Below are positions 1 through 11,902 of a stretch of DNA of 64,000 nucleotides, piece after piece (position 1 is the stretch's first letter; each line of letters opens with the position of its first letter). The translations under genes were made by a program, and so were the position numbers. The DNA comes from Lophium mytilinum (taxonomy: Eukaryota > Ascomycota > Dothideomycetes > Mytilinidiales > Mytilinidiaceae). The notes beneath the pieces were generated by a model. The model made no database searches. It was not told the origin of the DNA and saw only the letters and a list, made by a program, of their open reading frames with translations. The DNA lies in NCBI GenBank assembly GCA_010093605.1, contig MU004187.1, positions 1,434,018 to 1,498,017 on the forward strand, given 5' to 3'.

Positions 1-559
1 TTTAAAGAATAGAAACTATAGTACTAAGGTAATAGATACTAGAACCCTATTTAAGTACTAATAGATTACTGCAATCTACTATACTTTATAACTACGTAAT
101 AACTAAACTAATAATAGATGCGTTAGCTCTAGATTCTCTTAGAAATTAACTACGTCCTAATATACCGGCCTAGCTATCTAGAAACTAAACTAGATAGTTT
201 TACACGCCGTAGCTAGGATCTACCGCAATCTAATAATAATAAATAATTTCTATTTTAATAATAAACTATAATTAAAATAAAGAACCTCGCCTCTAAGGTA
301 TTAAAAGAGCTCTATCTTTATACTATAGATATTATAAGTTATACCCGGCCCCTATATAAACTTATTAAAAAGGCCTATAATATAGATAAAACTGCGTTCT
401 AGAAGGGGGGCAGTAACCTAGATAACTAGTTAGATAACTATCTAGTCTACTATATTATAGCGCTTAAGTAACGCGGTAATTAGAAGCTTCTATGCAATAT
501 TCTAAAGAATAAGCGCGTCTAACTATTAATAAGTAAGTTAGAGGTTATAGATAATAAAC

Positions 560-2234
560 TATAGATTCTCTATAAGAACTTCTAATAACTATTTATACTA
601 TAGTTAGCCGCACTCTAGCTTTAGATTATATAGCTAGAATATAACTATACTAGTGCAGGTTATAGAGGCTATATAGACTGCCTCTAGCGTATACGCCCTA
701 GCTACTACTAGCTATAGTTTACTAAATTAATTACAACCTATATTAACGCTTACTAGCGCTACTATAATATTAAGCCCTCTAACTTTACTAAGTAAGGTTT
801 CTTACGCCTCTTACCCGTCCCCCTTTATTACTAGCGTAATATTACTATAGACTATATAGTTAACTTACCTATTTATAAGTATTATAGCTATAAGTATTAT
901 TATATACTAGTTGTAATTAATAGACTCTTAAAAGAATATTACTTCCTTACTATTACTTTACTAGAAGTAGATAAGCTAGCTAAGGTCTATTTCTAATAGA
1001 TCTATTAACTATATAGACTACTAGCGTCTATTACTAGTAATCTAGGAATATAATTTATCTCTAAATTCTAGTAATATCTCTATTATTAGATATAATTATT
1101 ACTAAATACGTCTACCGCTTTCTACCTAGAAACTAATAGTTAAATAGAAATTACTAATATAGATATAAAGAAATACCTATAAGCCTATATTAACTATATA
1201 TAGAATAACTAGTATAACCTACTACTCTTAGCTAAGCTTATTACTAATATCTATGTATTAGCTACTATAGGCTTATTACCGTTCTTTATAAATTACAGCT
1301 ACACCTCTTATTTAGAGCTTAAGCCACCTATTATTAAAGATAAGAAAATATCTAAAAATAAGGAAATTAAATAAGAACTAGCTAATAATATAGCTAAATG
1401 CCTAAAGAATATTAAGGTCTATCTACAGGACCGTATTATATAGGCTTAAGAGGAATAAGCTTACTAAGCTAACCGCTACTATAATGTAGCTACAGACATT
1501 CGCGTTAATAATATAGTCTAGCTTAACGCTAAGAATATTAAATTAGACCGCACTAAGAAGGCCCTTAATAATAAGTTTATAGGCCTCTTCCGCGTTAATA
1601 AGGTTATTAATTAGGGCGCGGCCTTCTAATTAGACCTTCTATCTAATACTAAGATCTATAACGTCTTTTATTCTTTATTATTACGGCTTAATACTTCTAA
1701 ACCTATTAAGGGATAGGATTACCCTAAGCCTATACCGCTACCTAAGCTAATCTAATAAGAGGATAATAATAAGCCTATAGAGGAATTTATAGTTACCTAA
1801 ATTATTAACTTATATATTAAGAATAATAATATCTAATATAAGGTTTACTATGTTAGTAGTGCATAACTATATAAATTCTAGTAACTATTTAGGAATCTTA
1901 AGAGCTACCTCTATAAGGTTTTTAACTTTTATTATTATAGCCTATAGAAACTTAAACTACCTGCTTACTTTATTAAACTAAAGGACTAGACTCTATCTAC
2001 TTAAAACCTCTAGAATATTACTATATTATTATAATAGTCTAATACACTCTAAGATTCTACGCCGCCGTTAGATAGTAGAATTAATTAAGAACGCCTACCC
2101 GCACTAGTTTTATTAGCACGCTCTACCTATATATAGAGCTACGCCTATATTAGCTATCTAATATATAAGTTTAAATAGTAAGTCTTTTTCCTATAAGTTT
2201 TTATAGAAGCTTAGTTTTTTAAAGAGGGGGCACA
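560..2234 (+). mobile_element. Ty3/gypsy relic A: integrase and C-terminal part of pol
   Basis: Reading through RIP stops from about 655 gives the integrase zinc-binding end (GYRGY..CL.RIRPSYY), then the catalytic core: TIDYIVNLP near 845-875, TSNLGI near 1,035-1,050 where the second catalytic Asp has become Asn, and Q.EITN with the Glu near 1,145. A chromovirus-type tail continues to about 1,990. A purine tract (AAAGAGGGGG) lies at 2,221-2,230, directly before a likely 3' LTR. Upstream of 560 there may be RNase H remains, but I cannot align them. The 5' part of the element lies outside the window or is lost. Non-functional. Confidence 0.75.
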
Positions 2235-2469
2235 TATTATATTATTTCTTAGCATTCTCTTAGTAGTTATTAAGGTTAGGGGTTATTACGTGCACGGACG
2301 TTATATAATCTCTAGGCTAAGGGTTCTTCTAGCGCCTAAGGTTCTACTAGCGCCCGGAGTTCTACCGGCGCGCACTTAACTACATAGCAGGCTTATAGTT
2401 AGAGCCTCTCTCCTCTCTATATAACCTTATTAATAGAAATATAACTCCTTTCTAGCTATAAGCCTAATA
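2235..2469 (+). repeat. Probable 3' LTR of relic A
   Basis: It begins TATTA, the RIP form of the usual TGTTA, five bases after the polypurine tract, and a matching TAATA occurs at 2,465-2,469. The right boundary is uncertain because no second LTR copy is in the window to compare. Confidence 0.45.
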
Positions 2470-2482
2470 AATAGTATAGAAC

Positions 2483-2520
2483 TTAATACTTTTAATTATA
2501 GTAGTAATTAAAAGTATTAA
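2483..2520. repeat. Perfect 16-bp inverted repeat
   Basis: TTAATACTTTTAATTA at 2,483-2,498 is followed by a 6-base spacer and its exact reverse complement at 2,505-2,520. It sits between the two retroelement relics. In a RIP-mutated block a perfect palindrome is notable because both arms must have mutated identically or been rebuilt after mutation. Confidence 0.85.
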
Positions 2521-2604
2521 TATAAGTATAAATATAAGAATAACTAAGGCTAAAATAATAATAATAATAAGGCTATCTATTCTAATAGCTCGGGAAATGC
2601 CTAA

Positions 2605-2630
2605 TCTCTAATAAAAGTCGTTATTAGAGA
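2605..2630. repeat. Perfect 10-bp inverted repeat
   Basis: TCTCTAATAA at 2,605-2,614, spacer AAGTCG, then TTATTAGAGA at 2,621-2,630. It lies about 85 bp downstream of the 16-bp palindrome, in the same junction between retroelement relics. Confidence 0.8.
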
Positions 2631-5600
2631 TAGTTAGAAGATATACTAACTTAGGCCCTTATATATATTTAAGAGCTTAAGTTACCCCCTCTAAAATCTT
2701 TTAATATTAAACTCTCTATATGCGCTATTAGGCTTACCCCCCTATCTAGTAAATAAATAGATTTTAACTATAAGATTATTACTTTAACTAGATTAGTTAA
2801 ATTAACTATTTTTATAGACTCTAGATGCAGTAGATTTATATTTATTTCTATAGACTTTATAAAATATTATAAGCTTAATATCTATAAAGCTACTCTATAT
2901 AATATTAAGCTACTAAATAGATCTATATCTATTATTAATAAAGTAGCTAAGATTACTATATAGATTAGAAGCTATTATAATAAATTTTAGGTACTAATTT
3001 ATAACCTTAAGAGCTATAATATTATTCTTAGTATAGGTTAGCTTATAATATATAACGCGCATATAAAGTTTAGTACCTAAATAATATAGCTAGACTTAGA
3101 TTACTACTACTTCTAGTACTTAGTTAATTATAAACCTATCTATATCTAGTCTAAAGACTCTATTGCCTGCACTAGTAAGCGCCTATTCTAGTAGAAGCTT
3201 AACGCTTAGCTTACTACTTTTAAGGCGCTTAATATTAATATAGTATCTAGTAATAAGTATTTATATAACGCCTAGTAATTATTAAAGAAAGATACTATCT
3301 ATATATAGCCTAAGCACTTTAAATTAGTACTTATAGATAAGAAAGTAGAAGCCCTAGTATATACTAAAGAATAACTATATAAACCTAGTAATATTATTAT
3401 AGGCCTAGCTAACTTTACTAATAATTTAGCGGCTATTAGTCTCTATACTATATTAAAAGATAATTAGCAGAAATTCTTTAAGAAGATAGACCGCACTCCT
3501 ATAACTTATAAAGAACTTAAGGCGCTTATATCTTAGAAATACTAGGGCTTCCTTAATATATAGAACCTAAAGAAAGCTAATAAACTACTACCGCGTTATA
3601 AGGCTAAAGATAGTATAGATATTAATTACTATATTAATATTAAACCTAGTACTAAAGCTCTAGCTTAAAAGATATATAGTCTCTTACGCGATAAAACGTT
3701 AGTAGTTAAAACCTTTATTAATAAAATATATAGAAAAAGCTATATTAGAAAAAGTAATAGCTAATATACTGCCCCCGTTATTATTATCTATAAGCTAGAA
3801 GAAGGCCTCTACATTTATATAGACTATTAAGGTCTTAACGCTATTATAATTAAGGCCTATAATGTTCCGCCGGCTATAAAAGATACTCTAGTGCTACTAA
3901 AATACGCTAGATATTATATAAAGTTTAACGTTATAGCTGCTTTTAATGCTATTAAAATATAAGAAGGGGATAAAAAATATACGGCCTTTTTTATAAGGTA
4001 TAGCCTATTTAAATTTACTATTCTACCTTTTAGCCTATGCAACGCCCTAGCGACCTTCTAGGCTTTTATTAATAATATTCTACTAGAATACCTTAATAAC
4101 TTTTATACAGCCTATCTTAATAATATTCTTATTTTTAGTAAGATATTAGAGAAATATATAGGCTATATTAAGAAGATTCTTTACTAACTCTATAAGGCTA
4201 GCCTCTTTCTTAATATTACTAAGTATAAATTCTATAAATAAGAAGTTAAGTATCTAGGCATTATTATTAGCGTAGACAGCCTTAAGATAGATTTAGCTAA
4301 GGTTAAGATAGTTATTAACTAGCTATAGCTGCGGAACCTCTATAATATATAAGCTTTTCTAGGCTTCTATAACTTCTACTAGTAATTTATTATTACCTAC
4401 TCTAATATTGCAGGGCTACTTATAAGACTTACTAGAGTAAAGGTCTATAAGTAGTTTACTTTTCTATAGTAGAAAGGTAGCTTAAAAGATTTTTTATTTA
4501 AATAGATAAAATAAGCGTTTATTAACGCGCCTTAGATAGCTTATTTTAATCTAGATCTAGAGATATAGATAGAATATAATGCATCTAATACTATTATAGC
4601 CGCTATACTATCTTAAATATAGGCTAATAGGGTCCTCTATTCTATTATATTTATATCTTATTATATAAGCGCAGCTTAACTTAATTACTAAATCTATAAT
4701 AAAGAGCTTCTAGTAATTATCTACGCCTTTAAAGAATAGCGCATAGAACTTATAGGCTATAGATATAGTAATCTAATTAAAGTTCTCTTAGATTACTAGA
4801 CCCTATAATACTTTATAGAGACTAAGTAGCTTAACTAATAATAGGCTAGATAGGCTAAATTTCTTTCTAAGTTTAATTTCTAAATTACTTATAGGCTAGG
4901 TAAAGATAATAGTAAAGCTAACTTACTAACTAGGCGCCTAGATAATATACTAGATAAGAATAATAAGCGCTATAAAATCTAGTAATAGACTATTCTTAAG
5001 AACTATAATCTAGAACTAGAAATACGCTATACTATTAAACTAGCCTATATTATAACTAACAGCGTTACCTATAACGCGGTTTCCCTTACAGTAATATTAT
5101 ATAACCTTAGTAAAGTAGAACTTAATTAGAGGGAGTCTTAGAGTAACTCTAATAAAGAACTATAGAAGCTACTAATATAGAGGGAGTTATAGAGTAACTC
5201 TACTAATAGTACTATAGAGTAAGATATAGTGTATTATATATAAGAAGCCCTTATTAATAATACTATTAGTAACGCTATTAAAGACGCTATTAGAGCTAAG
5301 CTATGCCGCTTACTAATAGATATTATTAAGAACTATAGCGTTAAGCTTAAACTCTATAATTATATAATCTATAATAGTCTTATCTTTATCTAGAAAGACT
5401 ATCTATATATTTCTACTAAGAAGAAACTATAGTTAGCTATTATTAAGAGCCTTTATAAGCCACCGCCGGTTAGTTATAGTAGAACTACGTCTACCTATAA
5501 CCGCGTTTTAATGTATTATTTCTAGCTATAGATAATAAATAACGTTAACTAATATATTAAGGCTTGCTAGCCTTATTATTATATTAAGCACGTATGCGAT

Positions 5601-7069
5601 ATAAAGTAAGGCTTTCTTAAGCTACTTTCTATTTCTAAGTAATACTAGACTAATTTTATAGTTAATTTTATCGGCCCTCTATCTAAATACTTATATTTTA
5701 GATAGAACTACTAATATATTATAGTAGTTATTAATAGACTCTTTAAGATACGTAAATTTATTTCTATAGTTACTATAGATACTAAAGAAGTAGCCTAAGC
5801 CTTTCTTAAATAGATATAGTGCACTAAAGAATATCTATAGTCTATTATTTCTAACTAAGAAATATAATTTATCTTAACCTTCTAGTTTTACCTATGCAAG
5901 TATATTAGTATAAAGCTAAAGCTCTCTACCTCTTTCTACCTAAAGATAGATAGATAAATAGAAATTACTAATATAGGCCTAAAGTAGTATCTTAGAGCCT
6001 ATATTAACTACTAGTAGAATAACTAGTATAACTTCTTTACTATTACTAAATTTAAAGCTAACTTATTAAGAAACGCCTCTACTAAAGTAGCCCCCTTTAT
6101 AGCTACTAAGGGCTATATTTCTAGCATAGGTACTAAACTAGCTGCACGGTTACCTAAAGATATAAATATACTAATAATTTATCTTACTAAGCTAGTAGAT
6201 AAGCTTATTAATAAACTAGATAGGCTACGCGCGTTTCTTTACACGGAAATTAAATAGGCCTAGGCTAAATAAAAGAAATATACTAATGCTAGATAATAAC
6301 CTACTTATATATACTATCTAGGTAATTAAGTTATACTTAATAGATAGTTTATAAAAATAAACTACCTAAATAAGAAACTTAACTTTAAAAAGCTAGGCCC
6401 CTTTAAGATTCTAGAAAGCTATAAAAACGGCAGTATATATAAGCTTAAGCTATCTAAGGGTATAGAAAACCTATACCCTATCTTCTATTCTTAGCTACTC
6501 TACCCGGCTAACGCGGTCCCTATAAAAGGCTAGTATAATTTTAAGCCCCTACCTATATAGATAATACTAATATATTAGAAAGATAATACTAAGAAGGTTA
6601 TAGATAGCTACCTAGATAGAAGATGCCTTAATTCTACTACTAGTAAAAGGGGTATGCTATAATATAAGATTAAGTTTATTAGCTAGAATAATAAGCCCTA
6701 ATAGAATAACTATAACTATACTAATAGTTACCTATACCTTATTATAGATTTCTACTACTAGTATTCTAAAAAACTAGGCCCTTACTTATTATTCTAACTA
6801 CTATTAGACTAGGAGCTAATCTTAGCTACTATTCTTGCCGCTATAGACCTCTATATAACTAATATTATAGAAGCTATATAATTTAATTACTAGACTAGCA
6901 GTTAAATTAATTTATTAAGAAGGCCTAACCGCGGATATATATAATAATTAATATAGAATAGTGTAGATTATTATAAGTATCTAGTAGTAGATTAGTAGCT
7001 ATAAAAGCTATATAGCTTCTTATAGCTCTATTATAGCCGGCCCTAGTCTAGATAAATAAGGCTACTTAT

Positions 7070-7189
7070 AGTAATACTATATATAGTAATACTGCGCATA
7101 GTAATACTATATATAGTAATACTACGCGTAGTAATACTATATATAGTAACACTGCGTATAATAATATAGTATATAGTAATACTACTATA
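7070..7189 (+). repeat. 15-bp tandem repeat in the tail of relic B
   Basis: Eight near-identical 15-bp units, AGTAATACTATATAT alternating with variants ending GCGCAT, ACGCGT or GCGTAT. The period is five codons, reading SNT plus two variable residues, so it was probably an in-frame pentapeptide repeat at the end of pol before RIP. It lies between the chromodomain and the polypurine tract. Confidence 0.8.
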
Positions 7190-7399
7190 CTAAAATAGTA
7201 AGGCTATAGTAAGCTATATAAAAATAGAAAGAATAAGTAATCCTCTATAAATTAATTTATTTTCTTTCTTTACTTACGGCTAAAATATAATTAGGCACTT
7301 TATTTAATAGATATTTAAGTAGTTATAGATACTCTAGTATAGAAAGAACTCTCTCTTATAAAAGCTTTAATTAGGGGGCTTCTTTAGAGGGGGGAGACG

Positions 7400-7606
7400 T
7401 ATTATAGCTATATAATTATATATAATATATAACTAGAGGTTATATAATAGAGGCTCTATAGAATAGGTAAATATTACTCCGCCCTTTAGGTTATTATAAC
7501 GTCTATTCTAGAAACCTCTTCCTCTCTTATATTTATCTTTTATTAATATTAATACTATTTAATCTAATAATTCTAATATTCTAACCTTAAGCCCTAATAT
7601 TTAATA
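7400..7606 (+). repeat. 3' LTR of relic B
   Basis: Starts TATTATAGC a few bases after the G-rich polypurine tract and ends TAATA, the RIP forms of TGTTA...TAACA, giving about 207 bp. No second copy was found in the window. Confidence 0.5.
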
Positions 7607-8805
7607 GATTATTTATAGCCCTTAATATAAAGTAGGTAGTCTTTTAAAAGAGTACTATAGTACTTCTATTTAAATATAAAGTTCTATCTAATCTATCTAG
7701 AAAGTTAATTATACCTAAGTCCTTGCTAGCTATAGCTATATCTAAAAGTTATAGTAGAAAGCTACTATAGTAGTATAAGGCTATAATAAGTAGAATTACT
7801 AATATAAGAAACTATAATATAGACCTAATATAGTATTAGAAGTATACTAATAAAGGGTATAGTAACTTTAATAGCTACTACTTTCTTAATAGTAGTAAGC
7901 ACTTTATTATACTTACTAAGTAGTAGAAGGTATAGACTAATACTATAGCGTATAGTAAGGCTACTATATTAGTACCTCTAATTAAATTATTAAAGAAGCT
8001 TTAAATAAATAGGCCTATAGGTTTAGAATATTATTAGCTAGTAAAAATAATAAGAGTATAGTAGGCGGTAAGTACTATAGATAATATTAAGGTAATAATA
8101 AAGTAGACTATAGAGCTTAGTAGTATATAATAGATAATAGCTATAGCTAAGAGGTTTTTAAGTATATAGTAGCCTCTATTATAGCCTTAGTTATAGCCTT
8201 AATAGTAGTAGTATAGCTACTATTCTTTCTCTTTTCTACTACTCTATTATCTACTAAATCTATATATTTCTACTAGGTTTCTAGTATTTCTATATACGCC
8301 GGTATCTATATCTATATCTATATTTTCCCTTTCTCTACTACTACTACTACCGCTCTTAACTTAGGCCCCGGCCGCTATAGAATCTTACTAACTAAAGAGC
8401 TTAAGCCTAGTATACTCTAAAGAGAAGAATATAGATATACTAGAGGTATTTTTCTATTAGAAAGTTAATAGTATATAGAACGCTAGTTTATACTAGCGCT
8501 AGTAGTAGGCAGCCTAGGTAGTAATAGATTAGGCTTAGAATATAGATTTTCTCTATTAAATAATAAATAGAAGCTTAGAGGCGTATTATAAAGCTATATA
8601 GCTAGAAATATTAAATAGAATAGCTATAAAGTTTACTAAGAAGCTATATAGGTTTAAGTAGCTATACTAAAAGAATAAAGTAGTATTTAATCTTACTCTA
8701 CTAGGTAATAAAAGATAGAGTATATAGTAATAGATATATACTATCTATTTAATATATACTACCTATAATATATATACTACCTATTAATTAAAGGGTATTT
8801 ATAGT
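7607..8805. other. Unassigned RIP-degraded segment
   Basis: AT-rich sequence with the same CpA depletion as the rest of the block. I could not recognise a transposon protein in any frame. It includes a run of GATATATACTACC-like near-repeats at about 8,720-8,790 just before the palindromic block. Confidence 0.4.
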
Positions 8806-9046
8806 TTAAGGCTTAAGTATTAGTACTAGTAAAATATAAAAATATATCTTAATATCTTATAGCTTAAGTATTAGTAGTAAGAATCTTATTTTAATATTTT
8901 AAGGCTTAAGTATTAGCGTAGGGCGAATTTCCTCTATACTAATACTTAAGCCTTAAAATAGAATTCTTACTACTAATACTTAAGCTATAAATTATTAAAA
9001 TAAGATTCTTACTACTAATATTTAAGCCTTAAGTTAGATACTATAT
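8806..9046. repeat. Large imperfect palindrome built of 42-bp units
   Basis: The left arm holds three tandem copies of a unit starting GGCTTAAGTATTAGTAGTAA, at about 8,808, 8,862 and 8,902. The right arm (about 8,938-9,046) holds the same units in reverse complement, around a 25-bp centre containing GCGTAGGGCGAA. Related copies in the right-arm orientation recur as two ~33-bp repeats at 10,298-10,345, and another left-arm copy at about 10,460. This is the kind of subterminal repeat found at DNA-transposon ends, but no transposase is tied to it directly. Confidence 0.75.
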
Positions 9047-10420
9047 AGAGTATATATAAAATAGAAAGGCTATATAGAAATAAAATTAATTACTTTATTA
9101 TATCTTAGTAAATATAAGTCTAAATTATATAAATAAATAGCTAAATTACGCGTTTAAACGCGTATATTTATATCTATATACTAAATATATAGAAATATTA
9201 ATTAGTAGTAATAAACTTTTAAAGTTATAGTTATAGTTTCTAAGTATATAGTTAAATAGGCTTAATTCTCTACTTCTTTCTTCTAGTATAACTAGCTCTA
9301 GGCTTTAGAGCCTGCTTAAACGCTACTATATCTTCTATAGTATTAACCTAAGTATAGCGCTTACTTTTAACCCTATATATACTATATTTACTATCTAGAT
9401 TATTATTAGTATAGAAATTAATATTATACTAATAATAGCCCCTAGTAGGTATATTCTAGGCGCACTCTAGATATATACTATAGGCTAGGCCTACCTAATT
9501 CTAGCTATATTAGCTATTAATAAACTCTATATAGATAAGCTTAGTATAGTAGAAGTACTCTTAGAGAGCTATAGTAATAGTAGAAGAGCTAAGAGTAGTA
9601 GTAAGGTTATTAGTATATTAAAAGAAAGTTAGTAGGCCTAGAATAATAGTAATAGTAAAAAAAGAGGGCGGGTAGTAAGTATAGCGCTTTCTATATAAAT
9701 AGATTAGCTAGATTTTTAAGCTACTATACTAGAAATTATATATAGTAAAGGGGGATTAGTTCTCTCTTCTTTTTTCTTATTTTTATTCTTCTTCTAATTA
9801 GGTATATTATAGATATCTCTACTAATAGTAAAAGTAGAAAGAGAGTATATAGGCCTACTATATACTATATAAAGCCTCTAAGGGCTAGAATTCTCTAGGC
9901 TCTTACTAGAGAAAGCTTCTAGCGCCTTATCTTTAGCTTAAACGCCTATTATCTTCTTTTTAGTAAGAAGTAGTCTAGCCGCTACTATTTATATTACTAG
10001 AGAATCTAGGTAAACCCTAAGGGGCCTAAAGAGGTGCGTAGTAAAAGGTAGAAAGAAAAAGGGCTCTATAAGAATATTATTAATTAGGCTATTAATAGAG
10101 CCCTAATTACTAGTATTATTAGCTATAGTATTATTAGCTATAGTATTATAGAGGTAGTAATTAATAGTATATAAAGTCTAAAGAAAAAAGAGAGTTAAAA
10201 GAGAGGTAAAAATATATAGAAAAATAAATAATAGCTATTAAGCTTTACTATATAACTTTACTCTATACTAATATATAAGCTATAGATTATCTACTAGCGC
10301 TAATACTTAAGCCTTAGATTATTTACTAGCGCTAATACTTAAGTCTTAGCCTAAAAAGTATATAAAAAATAGTAAGGCTATATATAGAGTATATATTAAA
10401 TAGAAAGGCTATATATAGTA
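9047..10420. mobile_element. Unassigned RIP-degraded insert between direct repeats
   Basis: A ~37-bp sequence containing GAGTATATA..AAATAGAAAGG occurs at about 9,048-9,080 and again in the same orientation at about 10,380-10,417. The 1.3 kb between them is AT-rich and CpA-depleted. No protein domain could be read. It may be the body of an element whose ends are the palindromic units at 8,806-9,046 and 10,298-10,345. Confidence 0.35.
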
Positions 10421-10639
10421 TATACTTAGGCCTTAACCTACTTCTCTATCTATTTCTTCTTAACTTAAGTATTAGTATTACCTCTCTTATATATATCTAG
10501 CTTAGCCTAAATTCTATCTATCTCTTCTCTTATATAGTATACTTCTCTAGCTATATAATAGAACTACTTTTAAGTAAAGTAATTATACTAGCTCTACTTA
10601 ATAGTAGCTTTTAGAAAGTTACTAAAGTTATAATAGGCC

Positions 10640-11430
10640 GGGCGCAGGTAATAGTAATACCTGCGGATTTATACTTTTAGTATAGTAAAGGTTAACTCTA
10701 TAAAGTTAAAATCTAGTAAGTATAGTAGTAGAAAATATACTAGATATTCTTATACCTAGATTATATATATAAGAGCTTTCTTAGTATATATTTTAATATT
10801 ATCTAAAATAATAACCTTTAAGCGGCCCTTAAACTCGCCTTCTATAGCTAGTAGAAGAGTAGTAATAACCTAGCTTTAAAACTTCTTAGTATTAAAGTAG
10901 CCCTTTTATATAGCTATATATAGTAGCTACTCTACTATACTTATTACTGCGTATATACTCTATATATTTCTATAATTTATAGGCCCCTAGTAGTATATAG
11001 AACTTCTAATAAATATATATATATAATAGCGCTAGCTAGTTTTCTTATTAAATATAGACTTATTAAGAAAAATAAAATCTTCTAGCTTATAGTAACTAGT
11101 AAGCTCTAAGTACTTTAACCTTAACTTCTTACTTATATAGTTTAACTAGCGCTAGGCCTACTTTTTACTCTATCTATTTCTCTTTATTATATATAATATA
11201 GTTAGCTATAAAGCTCTAATACTATACTTAAGATTAAGCTATATTTAAATCTTATCTTAATTATACTAGCTATTTTCTAGAAGCTATTAGAGTACCGCCT
11301 TTTTATCTACTATAGTAAGCCTTTTTAGCTATTCTATCTTAATTTATAGAGGCCTTACGGGCGCGCTATAAAGAATTATATATTTTTCTATATTATATAC
11401 TATCTTCTAGTAGATATAAATAACCTTAGT
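10640..11430 (-). mobile_element. Tc1/mariner DD34E transposase relic
   Basis: On the minus strand, with TAG/TAA read as Gln, the frame gives an internal FIFLNKSIFN-like block near 11,050, then VIILDNIKIYTKK with the second catalytic Asp near 10,800, then YFLLLYLLDFNFIE near 10,695-10,730. The last is the RIP form of the LPPYSPDFNPIE signature, with Pro codons turned to Leu/Phe. Exactly 34 residues separate that Asp from the final Glu, the DD34E spacing of Tc1-type elements. Terminal repeats were not located. Non-functional. Confidence 0.8.
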
Positions 11431-11690
11431 AATCTATTTAAAGTACTTATTAAGCTAGAGAAGCTATATAATATCTAGGTACTATAAGACTAATATTAGG
11501 GTTTAATTCTAGAGTTAGGTTTATACGCTAGTAGAGAGAAGGATTTAACTATAGATTAAGTTATTAACTTATACTAGAAATACTAAAAATTATTAGTATA
11601 TAAGCTTTAATATATATATAAGAGGCCTTACTAATAGCTAATATAGGTATATTAAAAAGTAGTTAAAAATTAATATATAACCTATCTAAT

Positions 11691-11902
11691 AATCCCAGGC
11701 ATGCACTTATAAAATTAGGGGGGGTGCATAGAGAAAAACGCCAAGGAATGTACTCCGTTTTAAATACGACAAATCGCGAATTGCTCAGCCTTATGACGCG
11801 GCGAAACGATACCTAAAGACCTCACTCGCATCGCCGCAATCCACCGCCAACCACTCCCAAACCTCTCCACCCAACCCCTCTACGCCTACGATCACTTCCA
11901 AA
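11691..11902. other. Edge of the RIP block and PMP3 5' region
   Basis: CA and TG return here (for example the CCAGGCATGCAC motif at 11,694), marking a sharp change of base composition. The PMP3-like start codon follows about 210 bp later. Confidence 0.7.

Larger units (their letters stand above)
2640..7606 (+). mobile_element. Ty3/gypsy chromovirus relic B (pol nearly complete)
   Basis: With RIP stops read through, the pol domains appear in chromovirus order. Protease-like sequence (YNIIL.IG.L) is near 2,870-3,130. Reverse transcriptase runs about 3,640-4,200, with FNVIAAFNAIKI, the LFKFTILPF block and YLNNILIF, where the YLDD catalytic Asp pair has become Asn. RNase H lies about 4,480-4,930, integrase about 5,450-6,170 (NFI..FIGPLSKYLYF, then a core with Q.EITN), and a chromodomain-like tail (VIDSYLDRR..., KIKFI) about 6,330-6,770. 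A polypurine tract at 7,386-7,395 precedes the 3' LTR. I find no gag and no matching 5' LTR, so the element is 5'-truncated or nested against relic A. Dead. Confidence 0.85.
1..11690. repeat. RIP-degraded, transposon-filled AT-rich block
   Basis: No open frame of 60 codons exists on either strand. The sequence is dominated by TA, TAG and CTA, while CpA and TpG are rare. In the lines I scanned by eye I found no TCA or TGA trinucleotides, and the surviving CpA are mostly in GCA or ACA. This is the footprint of repeat-induced point mutation (CpA to TpA on both strands), which in Pezizomycotina acts on repeated DNA. Translation with TAG/TAA read as former CAG/CAA reveals Ty3/gypsy and Tc1/mariner proteins. 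The block ends sharply at about 11,690, where ordinary CA and TG reappear. Probably heterochromatic; that is inference. Confidence 0.93.

Noticed and set aside
1-11690. CRISPR-like or defence array in the repetitive AT-rich block
   Set aside because: The repeats are transposon ends and minisatellites in a fungal RIP region; no spacer pattern and no cas-like genes.
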